The notes beneath the pieces are model-generated. The model was not told the DNA's origin. It searched no databases and saw only the letters and a list, made by a program, of their open reading frames with translations. From Flavobacterium fluviale (GTDB lineage: Bacteria; Bacteroidota; Bacteroidia; Flavobacteriales; Flavobacteriaceae), in assembly GCF_003312915.1 (NCBI RefSeq), contig NZ_CP030261.1, positions 1,550,001 to 1,614,000 of the forward strand: 64,000 nt of DNA, read 5' to 3'. Both the position numbers and the translations under genes were made by a program. How positions within the stretch are numbered: position 1 is the stretch's first letter; each line of letters begins with the position of its first letter. Positions 42,007 through 51,065 of this stretch are shown here, one piece after another.

Positions 42007-42384
42007 TTAAGACTTAAAATTCGAAACTTTATATGTTTTTCCGTCTCCAGTTTCTTGAACAACTTTCGTCAAAGATTCAGGATTTTGAATTGTTTTATCA
42101 AAACTTACTGTTGCTGTTTTTTTATCGAAATCTACAGAAGCTTTGTCAACTCCATCAAGATTTGCTAATTCTTCTTCGATAGTTTTAGCACATCCAACAG
42201 CACAAGTCATTCCGTCAATTTTAAAACTTGCTGTTTGAAGGTTTTCAGCAGCAATTGCTTTATGTTCTTTTGGAGCGCTTTTTTCAGCGTTTACAACTTG
42301 AAGACTTTTATCTTCTTCTTTTTTACAGCCGACTAATGCTAAACCAGCAATTGTTGCGGCGATTAAAATTTTTGAAATTTTCAT
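42007..42384 (-). CDS. HMA-domain lipoprotein (heavy-metal-associated)
   Basis: A 125-residue lipoprotein: signal MKISKILIAATIAGLALVGC with C20 as lipid site, a Lys/Glu-rich linker and an HMA fold at about 50-122. The metal loop is GMTCAVGCAKTIE, i.e. C61-x3-C65, one residue longer than the usual CxxC. HMA proteins pass Cu(I) or related ions; here it would be a membrane-anchored periplasmic carrier, the metal being unknown. The start is 42384; an upstream in-frame ATG (42420) adds twelve polar residues before the signal and overlaps the predicted promoter. Confidence 0.88.
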   Translation of the reverse strand: MKISKILIAATIAGLALVGCKKEEDKSLQVVNAEKSAPKEHKAIAAENLQTASFKIDGMTCAVGCAKTIEEELANLDGVDKASVDFDKKTATVSFDKTIQNPESLTKVVQETGDGKTYKVSNFKS

Positions 42385-42417
42385 TATATATAAATTTAAT
42401 TTGCGATTTCTTTCTTG

Positions 42418-42451
42418 CAAAATTAATAAAAAGACAGAGGTAAGTTCGCAA
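42418..42451 (-). promoter_or_regulatory. Promoter of the HMA lipoprotein gene
   Basis: Minus strand TTG (42451-42449), 23-nt spacer, TAATTTTG (42425-42418). The divergent EamA gene starts at 42475, so the two promoters share this short gap. Confidence 0.5.
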
Positions 42452-42474
42452 AATTATTACAAATTTGCAGTAAA

Positions 42475-43350
42475 ATGCGATTTATGGATACAAAGCAGTT
42501 AAAGTGGATATATTTATTGATTCTTTCTCTTATTTGGGGAAGCTCCTTTATTTTAATCAAAAGAGGACTAGTTGGTTTGACTGCAATTCAAGTCGGATCA
42601 TTCCGAATTATTTTTGCTGCTTTATTTTTATTGATTATAGGATTTAACAGTCTGAAAAAAATCTCTCGCCGTCAATGGAAGTTTGTTGCTGTAACTTCGC
42701 TTTTCGGAACTTTTATGCCGGCTTATCTTTTTGCTATTGCAGAAACTCAAGTCGATAGTTCAATAGTTGCTATTTTAAATTCGCTTACTCCTTTAAATAC
42801 TCTAGTTTTAGGGATAATAGTTTTCGGAATTCGGTTTCAGAAAAAACAAGTTTTAGGAGTTTTTGTTGGTCTTGTTGGCTGTCTGCTTTTGGTTTTAACT
42901 GGCGATTCTGCGCAGTCAGGACAGAATTATTTATACGTATTATTGGTAGTTATCGCAACTTTGAGTTATGCAATCAATGTCAATTTAATTAAAAAATATT
43001 TACACGATCTAAATTCCATAAGCATTACAACTGGGAATTTTGCGGTTCTCTTTCTACCGGCATTAATTATCTTAAGCACTACTGATATTAGTCAAAAAGT
43101 ACATTTTGCTGAAACCCAGCATTCAATATTTTTTGTAATGATTCTGGGTGTTTTGGGGACTGGAATTGCGAATATTCTTTTCTTTAAATTGATTCAAATG
43201 TCATCGCCGGTTTTTGCTACGTCTGTAACATATTTAATTCCGATCGTCGCTTTTTTCTGGGGATTATTAGATAACGAAATGCTGACTCCAATTCAGTTTT
43301 TCGGTGCATTTATAATTTTAATTGGCGTTTATTTATCGGCTAAAAGGTGA
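42475..43350 (+). CDS. EamA-family (DMT) transporter
   Basis: An inner-membrane protein of 291 residues with about ten hydrophobic segments in two EamA repeats (WIYLLILSLIWGSSFILIKR at the start of the first; YLYVLLVVIATLSYAINVNL at the start of the second). Family words: SSIVAILNSLTPLNTLVLGI and SPVFATSVTYLIPIVAFFWG. EamA proteins export amino acids or other metabolites; the substrate is unknown. The start may be ATG 42475 or 42484 (three residues apart). Confidence 0.88.
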   Translation: MRFMDTKQLKWIYLLILSLIWGSSFILIKRGLVGLTAIQVGSFRIIFAALFLLIIGFNSLKKISRRQWKFVAVTSLFGTFMPAYLFAIAETQVDSSIVAILNSLTPLNTLVLGIIVFGIRFQKKQVLGVFVGLVGCLLLVLTGDSAQSGQNYLYVLLVVIATLSYAINVNLIKKYLHDLNSISITTGNFAVLFLPALIILSTTDISQKVHFAETQHSIFFVMILGVLGTGIANILFFKLIQMSSPVFATSVTYLIPIVAFFWGLLDNEMLTPIQFFGAFIILIGVYLSAKR

Positions 43351-43427
43351 TTTGAGTTGAGTTATGAGTTATGAGTTATGAGTTTGGGGTTGAGGGCTTC
43401 GACATCGTTCAACCTGGCAAAAATAAA

Positions 43428-43466
43428 AAAAGCTGTGTCAAAGTTTTAAACTTTGACACAGCTTTT
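43428..43466. terminator. Bidirectional terminator between the EamA and M16 genes
   Basis: A 19-bp perfect stem around one base: AAAAGCTGTGTCAAAGTTT (43428-43446) with its complement 43448-43466. The core is the CAAAGTTTTAAACTTTG repeat. The preceding 43351-43385 holds a GAGTTAT tandem repeat. Confidence 0.9.
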
Positions 43467-43547
43467 AAATCTTAGAACCTAAGTAGCTTAGTAGCTTAGT
43501 AGCTCAGAGCCTTTGCTTATTTGAATCTTTATAGCTTTGAATTTCTA

Positions 43548-45596
43548 CTACAAAAAATCTGCTTCAGAAACTCCTTCATTAATTTTGATATCAGACATTT
43601 TGATATCCAATTCAAAACCAACATTTTGAACTAAATTAAAAGGAACTTTAACTCCTTTTACTTCTCTATAATCATTAAAATTAGTGATTTGTGCAGCTGA
43701 TTTTCCTCCTTGTTCGCGAACTTTAGATTCAGCAGTTTTTAAACCTGATTTAACATCGTAGTAATAAGTTGTTTTACCATCTTTAATAACATACGCGTCG
43801 CTTCCGTTTATTGGTTCAATTCCTTCTACTTTTAAATCAGTTCTTTTTACAAGCTGTAATTCTTCAAAGGGAGCGGCATTTGCTTTCATTTCGGCCAAAT
43901 CTTCACCTTCAAGATTTTTTCTTTGACCTTGCTGTTCAACATAAGCACCTTTTTCGTTTACAACTTGTTTCATTAAATTCATGGTTCCCATTGAAAGAGA
44001 AACCATCATTTTTCCTTTTGAATCTAATTTAGAAATAAAAGTCAATGGATTAGGAGCTTGCGGAATAGTTGTTGAGCCATTCATAAAAAGTGTTTTTACA
44101 GAGGTAACCGCTTTTTCTCCGCCAACTGCTTTGATGTAATTTTCAAAAACCGTTTTTGCACTAATATCTTTCGGTGCTTCTTTTTTTACAGCAGGTTTTT
44201 CGATTGGGTTTCCAAATTTGTCGAAATAAAAAATCGGAATTTGTAATTTTTCTAAACTCGAAATTACATCAGAACCTTTTCCAACAATTACAATACGCAT
44301 ATTGTCTAGTAGGAAATATTTGTTTGCAACGCGATAAATATCGTCAGCCGTAACATTGTTTATTGTTTGAATGTATTTTTCGTAGAAATCAGCTGGAAGT
44401 TTTTCTGTTTCAATGTTCAAAGCATAGCGTGCAACAGCTTGCGGTTTTTCAACCTGCATTACAAATCTTCCTATATATCCCGCTTTTACATTTCGCAATA
44501 CTTCTGGATCAACTCTTTCAGAGCGAATTCTTTTTATTTCTTTAATAAATTGAACAACAGCACTGTCTGTAACGGTGTTTCTAACTGCAGATGAAGCTTT
44601 GAATTTCGTTACATATTTTCCGCTTCCAATGCTTGAGTTGGCACCGTATGTCCAAGCGTGCTGTTCGCGTAAATTCATGTTCAAATAACTATTGAAATCA
44701 CCTCCTAAAATTTGATTTGCAATAACAGCAGGGAAAAAATCTGGATCGCTCATTCTTAAATTAAGAGTATTAACTAATGAGATTTCAGATTGAACAGCAT
44801 TTGGAACATCTACAAAATCAATTTGTAATTTTGAAGGATTAACTGGATCAGGATAATTGTTTTTTGGAGCATTTTGTTTTTTCCATCCGCTGAACAATTT
44901 TTCTACCGCTGTCTTTGTTTCTTTGAATTTGACATCTCCAATTATAACTAAATAAGCATTTTCAGGAACGAAATAAGTGCTGTAGTTATTCTGAACATCT
45001 GCAAGAGTTACATTTTTTACTGTTTCTTCAGAAAGATATTCTCCTGTAGGATGATTTTTTCCAAAGGCTAAAACATCAACAACTCGGTTAGAAATTGCAG
45101 GAACACTTTTTTCGTCAGCTTTTAGTCCTTCAAGTAGTTTTGCTTTTTCTTTGTCGAATTCTACCTGCGTAAAATTAGGCTGTAAGGCGCCTTCGGCTAA
45201 AAGTTCTAAAACACGTCCAGAATATTTTGATAGTGCGCTTGCATAAGCACCTTGCGAAGTGAAATTTATATTGGCTCCGTAAAAGTCGATTTCTTCGTTA
45301 AAAGCTTCCTTAGTGGTTTTTTTAGTTCCGTTTCCGATTAAACTGCTCGTTAATTCATCAACTCCTTTTTTGCTTCCTTCTGTAAATGGCGCATTATCTA
45401 AAGTAAGTGTAAAACTTACCCGAGGCAGCTTATGGTTTTCAACGATCAAAACTTTCATGCCATTTGCCAAAACAAAGGTTTGCGGTTTTTTGATGTTGAC
45501 TACTGGCGAATTGCCTGGTTTGGGTTGTGGACGATCTTGTGCTTGCATAATTCCAGTTAGGAATAAAAGGATTAAAAAAGTATATATTTTTTTCAT
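43548..45596 (-). CDS. M16-family peptidase-like protein, inactive subunit, with C-terminal lipoprotein-like domain
   Basis: A 682-residue secreted protein (signal MKKIYTFLILLFLTGIMQAQ). Residues 30-460 are two M16 domains (FVLANGMKVLIVENHKLPRV), but the zinc motif is lost: where the partner has HFFEHLLFEGT this has ELTSSLIGNGT, so it should be the non-catalytic half of a dimer. Residues about 480-682 form an extra beta-rich domain (ISAKTVFENYIKAVGGEKAV, YYYDVKSGLKTAESKVREQG) that resembles LolA/outer-membrane lipoprotein-sorting folds. It is translated 12 bp after the active subunit. Confidence 0.88.
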   Translation of the reverse strand: MKKIYTFLILLFLTGIMQAQDRPQPKPGNSPVVNIKKPQTFVLANGMKVLIVENHKLPRVSFTLTLDNAPFTEGSKKGVDELTSSLIGNGTKKTTKEAFNEEIDFYGANINFTSQGAYASALSKYSGRVLELLAEGALQPNFTQVEFDKEKAKLLEGLKADEKSVPAISNRVVDVLAFGKNHPTGEYLSEETVKNVTLADVQNNYSTYFVPENAYLVIIGDVKFKETKTAVEKLFSGWKKQNAPKNNYPDPVNPSKLQIDFVDVPNAVQSEISLVNTLNLRMSDPDFFPAVIANQILGGDFNSYLNMNLREQHAWTYGANSSIGSGKYVTKFKASSAVRNTVTDSAVVQFIKEIKRIRSERVDPEVLRNVKAGYIGRFVMQVEKPQAVARYALNIETEKLPADFYEKYIQTINNVTADDIYRVANKYFLLDNMRIVIVGKGSDVISSLEKLQIPIFYFDKFGNPIEKPAVKKEAPKDISAKTVFENYIKAVGGEKAVTSVKTLFMNGSTTIPQAPNPLTFISKLDSKGKMMVSLSMGTMNLMKQVVNEKGAYVEQQGQRKNLEGEDLAEMKANAAPFEELQLVKRTDLKVEGIEPINGSDAYVIKDGKTTYYYDVKSGLKTAESKVREQGGKSAAQITNFNDYREVKGVKVPFNLVQNVGFELDIKMSDIKINEGVSEADFL

Positions 45597-45608
45597 GATT
45601 CGATATTC

Positions 45609-46931
45609 TTAGTTTTGAGATTTAGGAGTAGGAATATAATCTAGAATTAAGCGTTGATTTGGATTTAAATATTTCTTGGCAACCTCTCTAATTTCTTCTC
45701 TCGTAATAGAATGATAAATGTCAATTTCAGTATTAATTAAATTAACATCGCCATAAAGCAAATAATAGGAAGCAAGATTTTCTGCAATTCCTTCTACACT
45801 TGAATTTGCGTTTACATAGTTGTTATCGAATTTGTTTTGTAGTTTTTCATAATCTTTTTCAGAAATAAGATCAGTTTGAATTTTTACAATTTCTTCATCC
45901 ATTTCTTTTAAGATATCTGCTGTTGTGTTTGGAGCCATTGGCAGACCATATAAAATGTACATTCCATAATCTTCCTGGCTAAATCCTACAGCGCCAATTT
46001 GTAACGCCATCTTTTTGTCGTCAACAATCTTTTTATACAATTTAGAGCTTTTTCCATCACTTAAATAAGAAGAAATTAAATCTAAAACTCTAGCATCTCT
46101 AGTTTTCATCGAAGGTGTTCTGTACGAAGCAACAATCATCGGAATCTGAATGTTCGGATCTTCATAAGTTGCTTTAATTGGCTGTGTAATTGGATCTTCG
46201 GTATAAGTTTGCTTTTTAACTTCTTCTCCTTTTGGAATTGGTCCAAAATATTTCTGAATCCATTCTTTTGTTTTTGTTTTATCAAAATCTCCCGCAACAA
46301 CCAAAACAGCATTGTTTGGAGTGTAGAATTTTTTATTGAAGGCTTGAAATTCCTCTAGAGTTGCAGCATCTAGATCTTTCATAGATCCGATAGTTGTCCA
46401 TCTATAAGGATGTTTCTTGAACATGTTCTTTTTAACCTCAGGCAGAATATTTCCGTAAGGCTGATTATCGTAACGCATTCTTTTTTCTTCTTTTACAACT
46501 TCGTTCTGGGTTTCAACACCAATCTTATTAATAATAGGATGCATTAATCTTTCAGATTCCATCCATAAACCAAGTTCTAAACTGTTAGACGGAAAAACTT
46601 CATAATAATAGGTTCTGTCATCAGATGTATTGGCGTTATTAACGCCTCCATTTGCAGTAACGATTTTCATCCATTCGCCGCGTTTAATATTTTGAGTTCC
46701 TTCAAATAATAAATGCTCAAAAAAGTGTGCAAATCCAGTTCTGTCAGGACGTTCGTCTTTTGATCCCACATGATACATGACCGATGTGATAACAACTGGA
46801 GCAGAAGGGTCGTTGTGTAGAATAACATGCAGACCATTGTCTAGATTGTATTCTTCAAAAGCTACTTTTTGAGCATGAGCCACTCCGCCGAGCATTAATG
46901 CAGCACTTAACATCATTATTGATTTTTTCAT
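45609..46931 (-). CDS. M16-family zinc peptidase, active subunit
   Basis: A 440-residue secreted peptidase (signal MKKSIMMLSAALMLGGVAHAQ, quoted to its end near residue 21 in part). The inverted zinc motif H69-F-F-E72-H73 is intact (TGFAHFFEHLLFEGT), with the downstream glutamate in the NEVVKEEKRMRYDNQPYG region. It is the N-terminal-type M16 subunit with a second, non-catalytic M16 domain from about 200. With the next gene it would form a two-chain pitrilysin-like chamber in the periplasm that degrades peptides. Confidence 0.92.
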   Translation of the reverse strand: MKKSIMMLSAALMLGGVAHAQKVAFEEYNLDNGLHVILHNDPSAPVVITSVMYHVGSKDERPDRTGFAHFFEHLLFEGTQNIKRGEWMKIVTANGGVNNANTSDDRTYYYEVFPSNSLELGLWMESERLMHPIINKIGVETQNEVVKEEKRMRYDNQPYGNILPEVKKNMFKKHPYRWTTIGSMKDLDAATLEEFQAFNKKFYTPNNAVLVVAGDFDKTKTKEWIQKYFGPIPKGEEVKKQTYTEDPITQPIKATYEDPNIQIPMIVASYRTPSMKTRDARVLDLISSYLSDGKSSKLYKKIVDDKKMALQIGAVGFSQEDYGMYILYGLPMAPNTTADILKEMDEEIVKIQTDLISEKDYEKLQNKFDNNYVNANSSVEGIAENLASYYLLYGDVNLINTEIDIYHSITREEIREVAKKYLNPNQRLILDYIPTPKSQN

Positions 46932-47144
46932 AAAGATTAATAATTTTATCTATCAAACAAGAGTAGGTAGACCAGAGTTTATTTTAGTTACATCAAAAAT
47001 AGTTTTTTTTAATTATCAATTAAAGATTTGTTTTTAATTTACGGCTATTTTAACAATCTTTTACTTCGAATAAAGGCTTTATTCAGGTTTAAAGTGCTTG
47101 AAATACAGCGCTTTTTGCGGTAAAAATATTTTTGCTTTTATAGA

Positions 47145-47174
47145 TTGCACAATAAATTTTAAATTGTATATTTG
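47145..47174 (+). promoter_or_regulatory. Promoter of rplU-rpmA
   Basis: TTG (47145-47147), 19-nt spacer, TATATTTG (47167-47174): an exact Bacteroidetes promoter. Start of transcription near 47181, leader about 24 nt. Confidence 0.8.
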
Positions 47175-47204
47175 CAACCTTAAAAATCAATAAATCAATT
47201 TGGT

Positions 47205-47648
47205 ATGTATGCAATCGTAGAGATAGCAGGGCAACAATTTAAAGTAAGCAAAGACTTAAAGGTTTATGTTCACCGTTTGTCTAACGAAGAAGGTTCAAGT
47301 GTTTCATTTGACAAAGTTCTTTTATTAGACGATAACGGAAGCGTAACTTTAGGCGCCCCAGCTATAGAAGGTGCTTCAGTAGAAGCTAAAGTGTTACAAC
47401 ACTTAAAAGGTGATAAAGTTATCGTTTTCAAAAAGAAAAGAAGAAAAGGATACAAAAAAAGAAATGGTCACAGACAATATCTTACACAAATTGTAATTGA
47501 AGGTATTACTGCAGCAGGTGGAACTAAAAAAGCAGCAGCTAAAAAAGCGGTTGTAGCAGAAGATGCTCCAGCAGCTGAAGTTGAAGCAGCTCCAAAAGCA
47601 AAAAAAGCAGCAGCTCCAAAAGCAAAAAAAGAAGCTACTAAAGAATAA
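47205..47648 (+). CDS. rplU: 50S ribosomal protein L21 with Ala/Lys-rich tail
   Basis: The first about 100 residues are bL21 (MYAIVEIAGQQFKVSKDLKV, VLLLDDNGSVTLGAPAIEGA, VIVFKKKRRKGYKKRNGHRQ with the RNA-binding loop). The family is normally about 103 residues; here a 45-residue tail of Ala, Lys, Pro and Glu follows (TKKAAAKKAVVAEDAPAAEV). Such tails occur in Bacteroidetes ribosomal proteins; its role is not known. It is followed by rpmA after 24 bp, the usual order. Confidence 0.96.
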   Translation: MYAIVEIAGQQFKVSKDLKVYVHRLSNEEGSSVSFDKVLLLDDNGSVTLGAPAIEGASVEAKVLQHLKGDKVIVFKKKRRKGYKKRNGHRQYLTQIVIEGITAAGGTKKAAAKKAVVAEDAPAAEVEAAPKAKKAAAPKAKKEATKE

Positions 47649-47672
47649 TAACAATATTTAAACTCATACGTC

Positions 47673-47933
47673 ATGGCTCACAAGAAAGGTGTCGGTAGTT
47701 CGAAGAATGGTAGAGAATCAGAATCAAAACGTTTAGGCGTTAAGATTTATGGTGGTCAAGCTGCTATTGCTGGAAACATCATCGTTAGACAAAGAGGTTC
47801 AAAACACAATCCAGGTGAAAACGTTTACATTAGTAAAGATCACACTCTTCATGCAAGAGTTGCTGGAGTTGTTAAGTTCCAAAAGAAAAGAGATAACAAA
47901 TCTTATGTATCTATTATTCCTTTCGAGGCATAA
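47673..47933 (+). CDS. rpmA: 50S ribosomal protein L27
   Basis: 86 residues; the flexible N-terminal tail [20 protein letters not shown] reaches the peptidyl-transferase centre, followed by [20 protein letters not shown] and the FKPG-type part [20 protein letters not shown]. No N-terminal cleavage extension as in Firmicutes. It is the second gene of the rplU operon. Confidence 0.97.
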
Positions 47934-47954
47934 TAATCAAAGATTACTTTTTAC

Positions 47955-47990
47955 AAAACCCGTTCGCGAAGGCGAACGGGTTTTTTGTTT
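47955..47990 (+). terminator. Terminator of rplU-rpmA
   Basis: AAAACCCGTTCGC, loop GAAG, GCGAACGGGTTTT, then TTGTTTT. Confidence 0.95.
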
Positions 47991-48076
47991 TAAAGATGTT
48001 TTCGTTGTCTTATAGCTAAAAATTTTAAGGTCGGACAAAGGAAGAAGCACGCCCATCACACGACAAAGATTGGTCT

Positions 48077-48153
48077 TTGCGAGGAACGAAGCAATCTCAC
48101 TAGCAAGATCGTTAACTGGGATTTAGCACGTGAGATTGCTTCGTTCCTCGCAA
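48077..48153. repeat. Long inverted repeat element (24-nt perfect arms)
   Basis: Arms 48077-48100 and 48130-48153, containing TTGCGAGGAACGAAGCAATC; loop 29 nt. Same design as 10261-10364 with covarying differences between arms. Confidence 0.85.
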
Positions 48154-48164
48154 TGACAATGCGC

Positions 48165-48202
48165 AAAAAAAACCTTTGTCAAAGTTTAAACTTTGACAAA
48201 GG
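48165..48202 (-). terminator. Terminator of the AsmA-like gene
   Basis: A 30-nt perfect palindrome with the CAAAGTTTAAACTTTG core (48173-48202); on the minus strand it is followed by eight T. Confidence 0.88.
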
Positions 48203-48253
48203 CTATAGGGTATTTTTTTAAATTGGAATTTGGAATTTTTAAATTGAAATTTA

Positions 48254-51013
48254 TTATTCCGTATCCTTAGTTTCTTCTAGATCTTCAGTCTTGCGACCTA
48301 CTTTTACTTTTGGACTGTTTTGAGTTCCTGTAACAGTCAGCGGAATTCCGAAAATGCCAAACGGAGGCAGTCCTAAACGCATTTTTAAGTTTAGTTTTCC
48401 ATCTAAACTTGTTGTGCCTTCAATTCTTGGTCTAAAGCCTGCAAACTTAAATTTAAAACGTTCTACGGTTATAATATTGTTTTTAACGGTAGTTTTAATG
48501 TCAACTTTTGAAACATCGGGATTCTTCATAGATTCCGAGTTCGTTTGTTTGCTTACCGCATTAAACATTTTTAATCCTCTCACTTTTACATCTTTTACAG
48601 AAAGAGTTCCGCCGCCAACAAGTGAAGGATAAACGGGATCCATATTTCCATTTAGACGGCCTTTTAGCTGATAATCTAAAGAAACAATTCCCTGCGCTTT
48701 TTCTGCAGCGCTGGCCATTTTTCTAAAAACTTCTATTTCATTGTATGCTCTTTTAATGTCAAAATCGGCAGCTTTAATTGAATAATCAAAATTTGCTTTT
48801 TGAGGCGTTACCGCTTGATAATTGGCATTCATAGAAACATTACATCCAATTAAGTTGAAACCAGTATTCTGCATGGTTAATTTACCATTTTTCATGCTTA
48901 AATTTCCAGCTGCATTTTGAAGATTCAGCTTGTCAAAATTTACTTTTTCAGCATTGGCAAATAACTGTAAGTTTAGATTTGTTGGAATAATGATTACGCC
49001 GGTCTGTTTGCTTTCTGCTGATTTTGTTGCTGCTTTAGGTGCAGAATTTTGTGTTACAGAAGTATTTGGATCTGTGGCAGACATAAATTCATCAACATTG
49101 ATGTAGCGCGCTGAAACTTTAAAAGATCCTCTTAAAATGCCAGTATTGGTTGTAGCGTAATTGAAAACGTTCTGGAGATATCCATTCATTTTAAAATCAG
49201 ACTGTCCGTAAGCAGCTAAGAAATTATTAAACGACATTTTATCCTGATTGATTTTGAAAATACCTTCTTTGATAATGAATTTCTTTGGAAGATATTCTGA
49301 AGCAATTCCGATATTTCTTAATTCAAGAGTTCCTTTGTTGTGTAATTTGCTGTAATTTCCTTTTTCGGCATCGCTTTGTTTTCCCTTTAAAACCAAGTCG
49401 GCTTTTACAAAACCATCTAAGTCAAGTCCTTTCTGCGAGAAGACTTTATAGATGCGATTTACATCCAATTCGCCTTTTGCTTTTACATCATAAGTCAAAT
49501 CATCAAAATTACTTAAGTCTGCTTGAACAAAAACAGGTTTGCCTTCAAAAGTAAATTCAACTGGTTTTAGATTCACTTTTAAATCTTGAAAAGTGCCTTT
49601 TTGATTTTCAATTTTAGAGTTAATCGTAATATTAGTAATTGGATTTGGATAATATGGAGTTTTTAAATATCCATTTTTCAAATCCATTTTACCGTTTGTA
49701 ACCGGAAAACGTTTGTTTTTTTGATCGAATACTCCGTTCGCTTTTACATCACTTACTAAAGTTCCTTTTAGTTGAATATCAGGGATTCCGAGTGCTCTAG
49801 TTAATTTTTCAAGATCAATTTTGGCTTTAAAATCTCCATTAATATTTGGTGTGTTTGCACCTTTAACTAAAAACTTCGATTTTAAATAATCTTGATTAAT
49901 GTTTAAAGACAGGTTTTTAGCATCAACAATCACTAGATCAGGATTGAGAGAAGGAACTTTTGTTTTAATATCTAAATTTAAGTTTGAGACAGGAAATGCG
50001 CTTTTGTTATAATTTACAAATCCGTCATTTATTTTTATGTCTAAATTCAGATCTGGCGCAATATTTTGCGAGGTTATGTATTTGCCCTTCAATGTAAAAA
50101 GAAGATTTGTTTTTCCTTTTATCTCAGTTTGCGAAAGCCAGGTAATATATTTTGGAGGAAATGCTGTAAATACATCGTATAAATCGCTGTTGTCGGATTT
50201 AATAACAAAATCCATATTATAACCATCTTTCAAAATGTCAAATTTTCCTTTAAGATCGACCAAAAGCTGATTGATTTTAAGGTTGTTTTGCTGGAAAAAG
50301 AAAGAAAGAGAGTTGATGTTTATTTTGGTAATTAAATCGGCATCAATTTTTTTATTCATTAAATAAGGTTCGTCTTCATAAACGATATTTAATTTTTCAA
50401 TTTTAGCTTTTGAGTATAAATCGAAAACGGCTTTGTTCAAATCGCCTTTTCCTAAATAATTAAAGCCAAGAGCGTCAAAATGTACTTTTGTAGATTTATC
50501 GTCGTAAATAATTTTACTGTTTAAAATCTCAATTCGTTCTAGTTTTAAAGCAGCTTCAGAGCTGTCTTTTGATTGAGTAGATTGTTCTTGTGATTTATAG
50601 ATGTTGTAATTCGCTTCTCCGTTTGGGTTCACTTTTACATTTATAAAAGAATCCGATAAATAAATCTGATCAATTTTTACCGACTTACTGAAAATCAAAC
50701 TGGCTACATTTATTCCGAAAGAAACCTCTTTGGCAGTTATGAATTTTTCGTTTTTGTATGGAGCCGAACCATTTAAGCTTAAATTGTCTAATGTTAAAGT
50801 AAGCGACGGAAAATGGCGGAAAAACGAAACCGAAACATCAGAATAATTAAGTTCTGCACTTAATCTTTCATTAGCTGTTTTTTTGATCTGTTCTTTAATT
50901 TGATCCTCAAAAACGATAGGCGTTAAAAATAATAATCCTAAAATAACGACGAAAGTTATTCCGAAATACTTCGCAATTTTAAATACGATTGATCTGGATT
51001 TACTTTTTTGCAT
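48254..51013 (-). CDS. AsmA-like protein
   Basis: A 919-residue protein with one N-terminal membrane helix (KIAKYFGITFVVILGLLFLT) followed by a long repetitive beta-rich body, the AsmA/TamB-like plan for proteins that bridge the periplasm and help lipid transport or outer-membrane upkeep. Family words: LNYSDVSVSFFRHFPSLTLT, LDNLSLNGSAPYKNEKFITA and, at the C-terminus, LRLGLPPFGIFGIPLTVTGT (quoted in part as MRLGLPPFGIFGIPLTVTG). The start is ATG 51013; a longer frame reaching 51178 would run back into the end of miaE and is rejected. It follows miaE by 52 bp. Confidence 0.85.
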   Translation of the reverse strand: MQKSKSRSIVFKIAKYFGITFVVILGLLFLTPIVFEDQIKEQIKKTANERLSAELNYSDVSVSFFRHFPSLTLTLDNLSLNGSAPYKNEKFITAKEVSFGINVASLIFSKSVKIDQIYLSDSFINVKVNPNGEANYNIYKSQEQSTQSKDSSEAALKLERIEILNSKIIYDDKSTKVHFDALGFNYLGKGDLNKAVFDLYSKAKIEKLNIVYEDEPYLMNKKIDADLITKININSLSFFFQQNNLKINQLLVDLKGKFDILKDGYNMDFVIKSDNSDLYDVFTAFPPKYITWLSQTEIKGKTNLLFTLKGKYITSQNIAPDLNLDIKINDGFVNYNKSAFPVSNLNLDIKTKVPSLNPDLVIVDAKNLSLNINQDYLKSKFLVKGANTPNINGDFKAKIDLEKLTRALGIPDIQLKGTLVSDVKANGVFDQKNKRFPVTNGKMDLKNGYLKTPYYPNPITNITINSKIENQKGTFQDLKVNLKPVEFTFEGKPVFVQADLSNFDDLTYDVKAKGELDVNRIYKVFSQKGLDLDGFVKADLVLKGKQSDAEKGNYSKLHNKGTLELRNIGIASEYLPKKFIIKEGIFKINQDKMSFNNFLAAYGQSDFKMNGYLQNVFNYATTNTGILRGSFKVSARYINVDEFMSATDPNTSVTQNSAPKAATKSAESKQTGVIIIPTNLNLQLFANAEKVNFDKLNLQNAAGNLSMKNGKLTMQNTGFNLIGCNVSMNANYQAVTPQKANFDYSIKAADFDIKRAYNEIEVFRKMASAAEKAQGIVSLDYQLKGRLNGNMDPVYPSLVGGGTLSVKDVKVRGLKMFNAVSKQTNSESMKNPDVSKVDIKTTVKNNIITVERFKFKFAGFRPRIEGTTSLDGKLNLKMRLGLPPFGIFGIPLTVTGTQNSPKVKVGRKTEDLEETKDTE

Positions 51014-51065
51014 AGCGAATTTATGGTATTTAGATATAAAAAAGGGGGTCAAAAAAAAGTGTAAT

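Noticed and set aside
48000..48253. Insertion sequence remnant near the long inverted repeat
   Set aside because: The arms are close together, there is no transposase frame and no target duplication that I can see.
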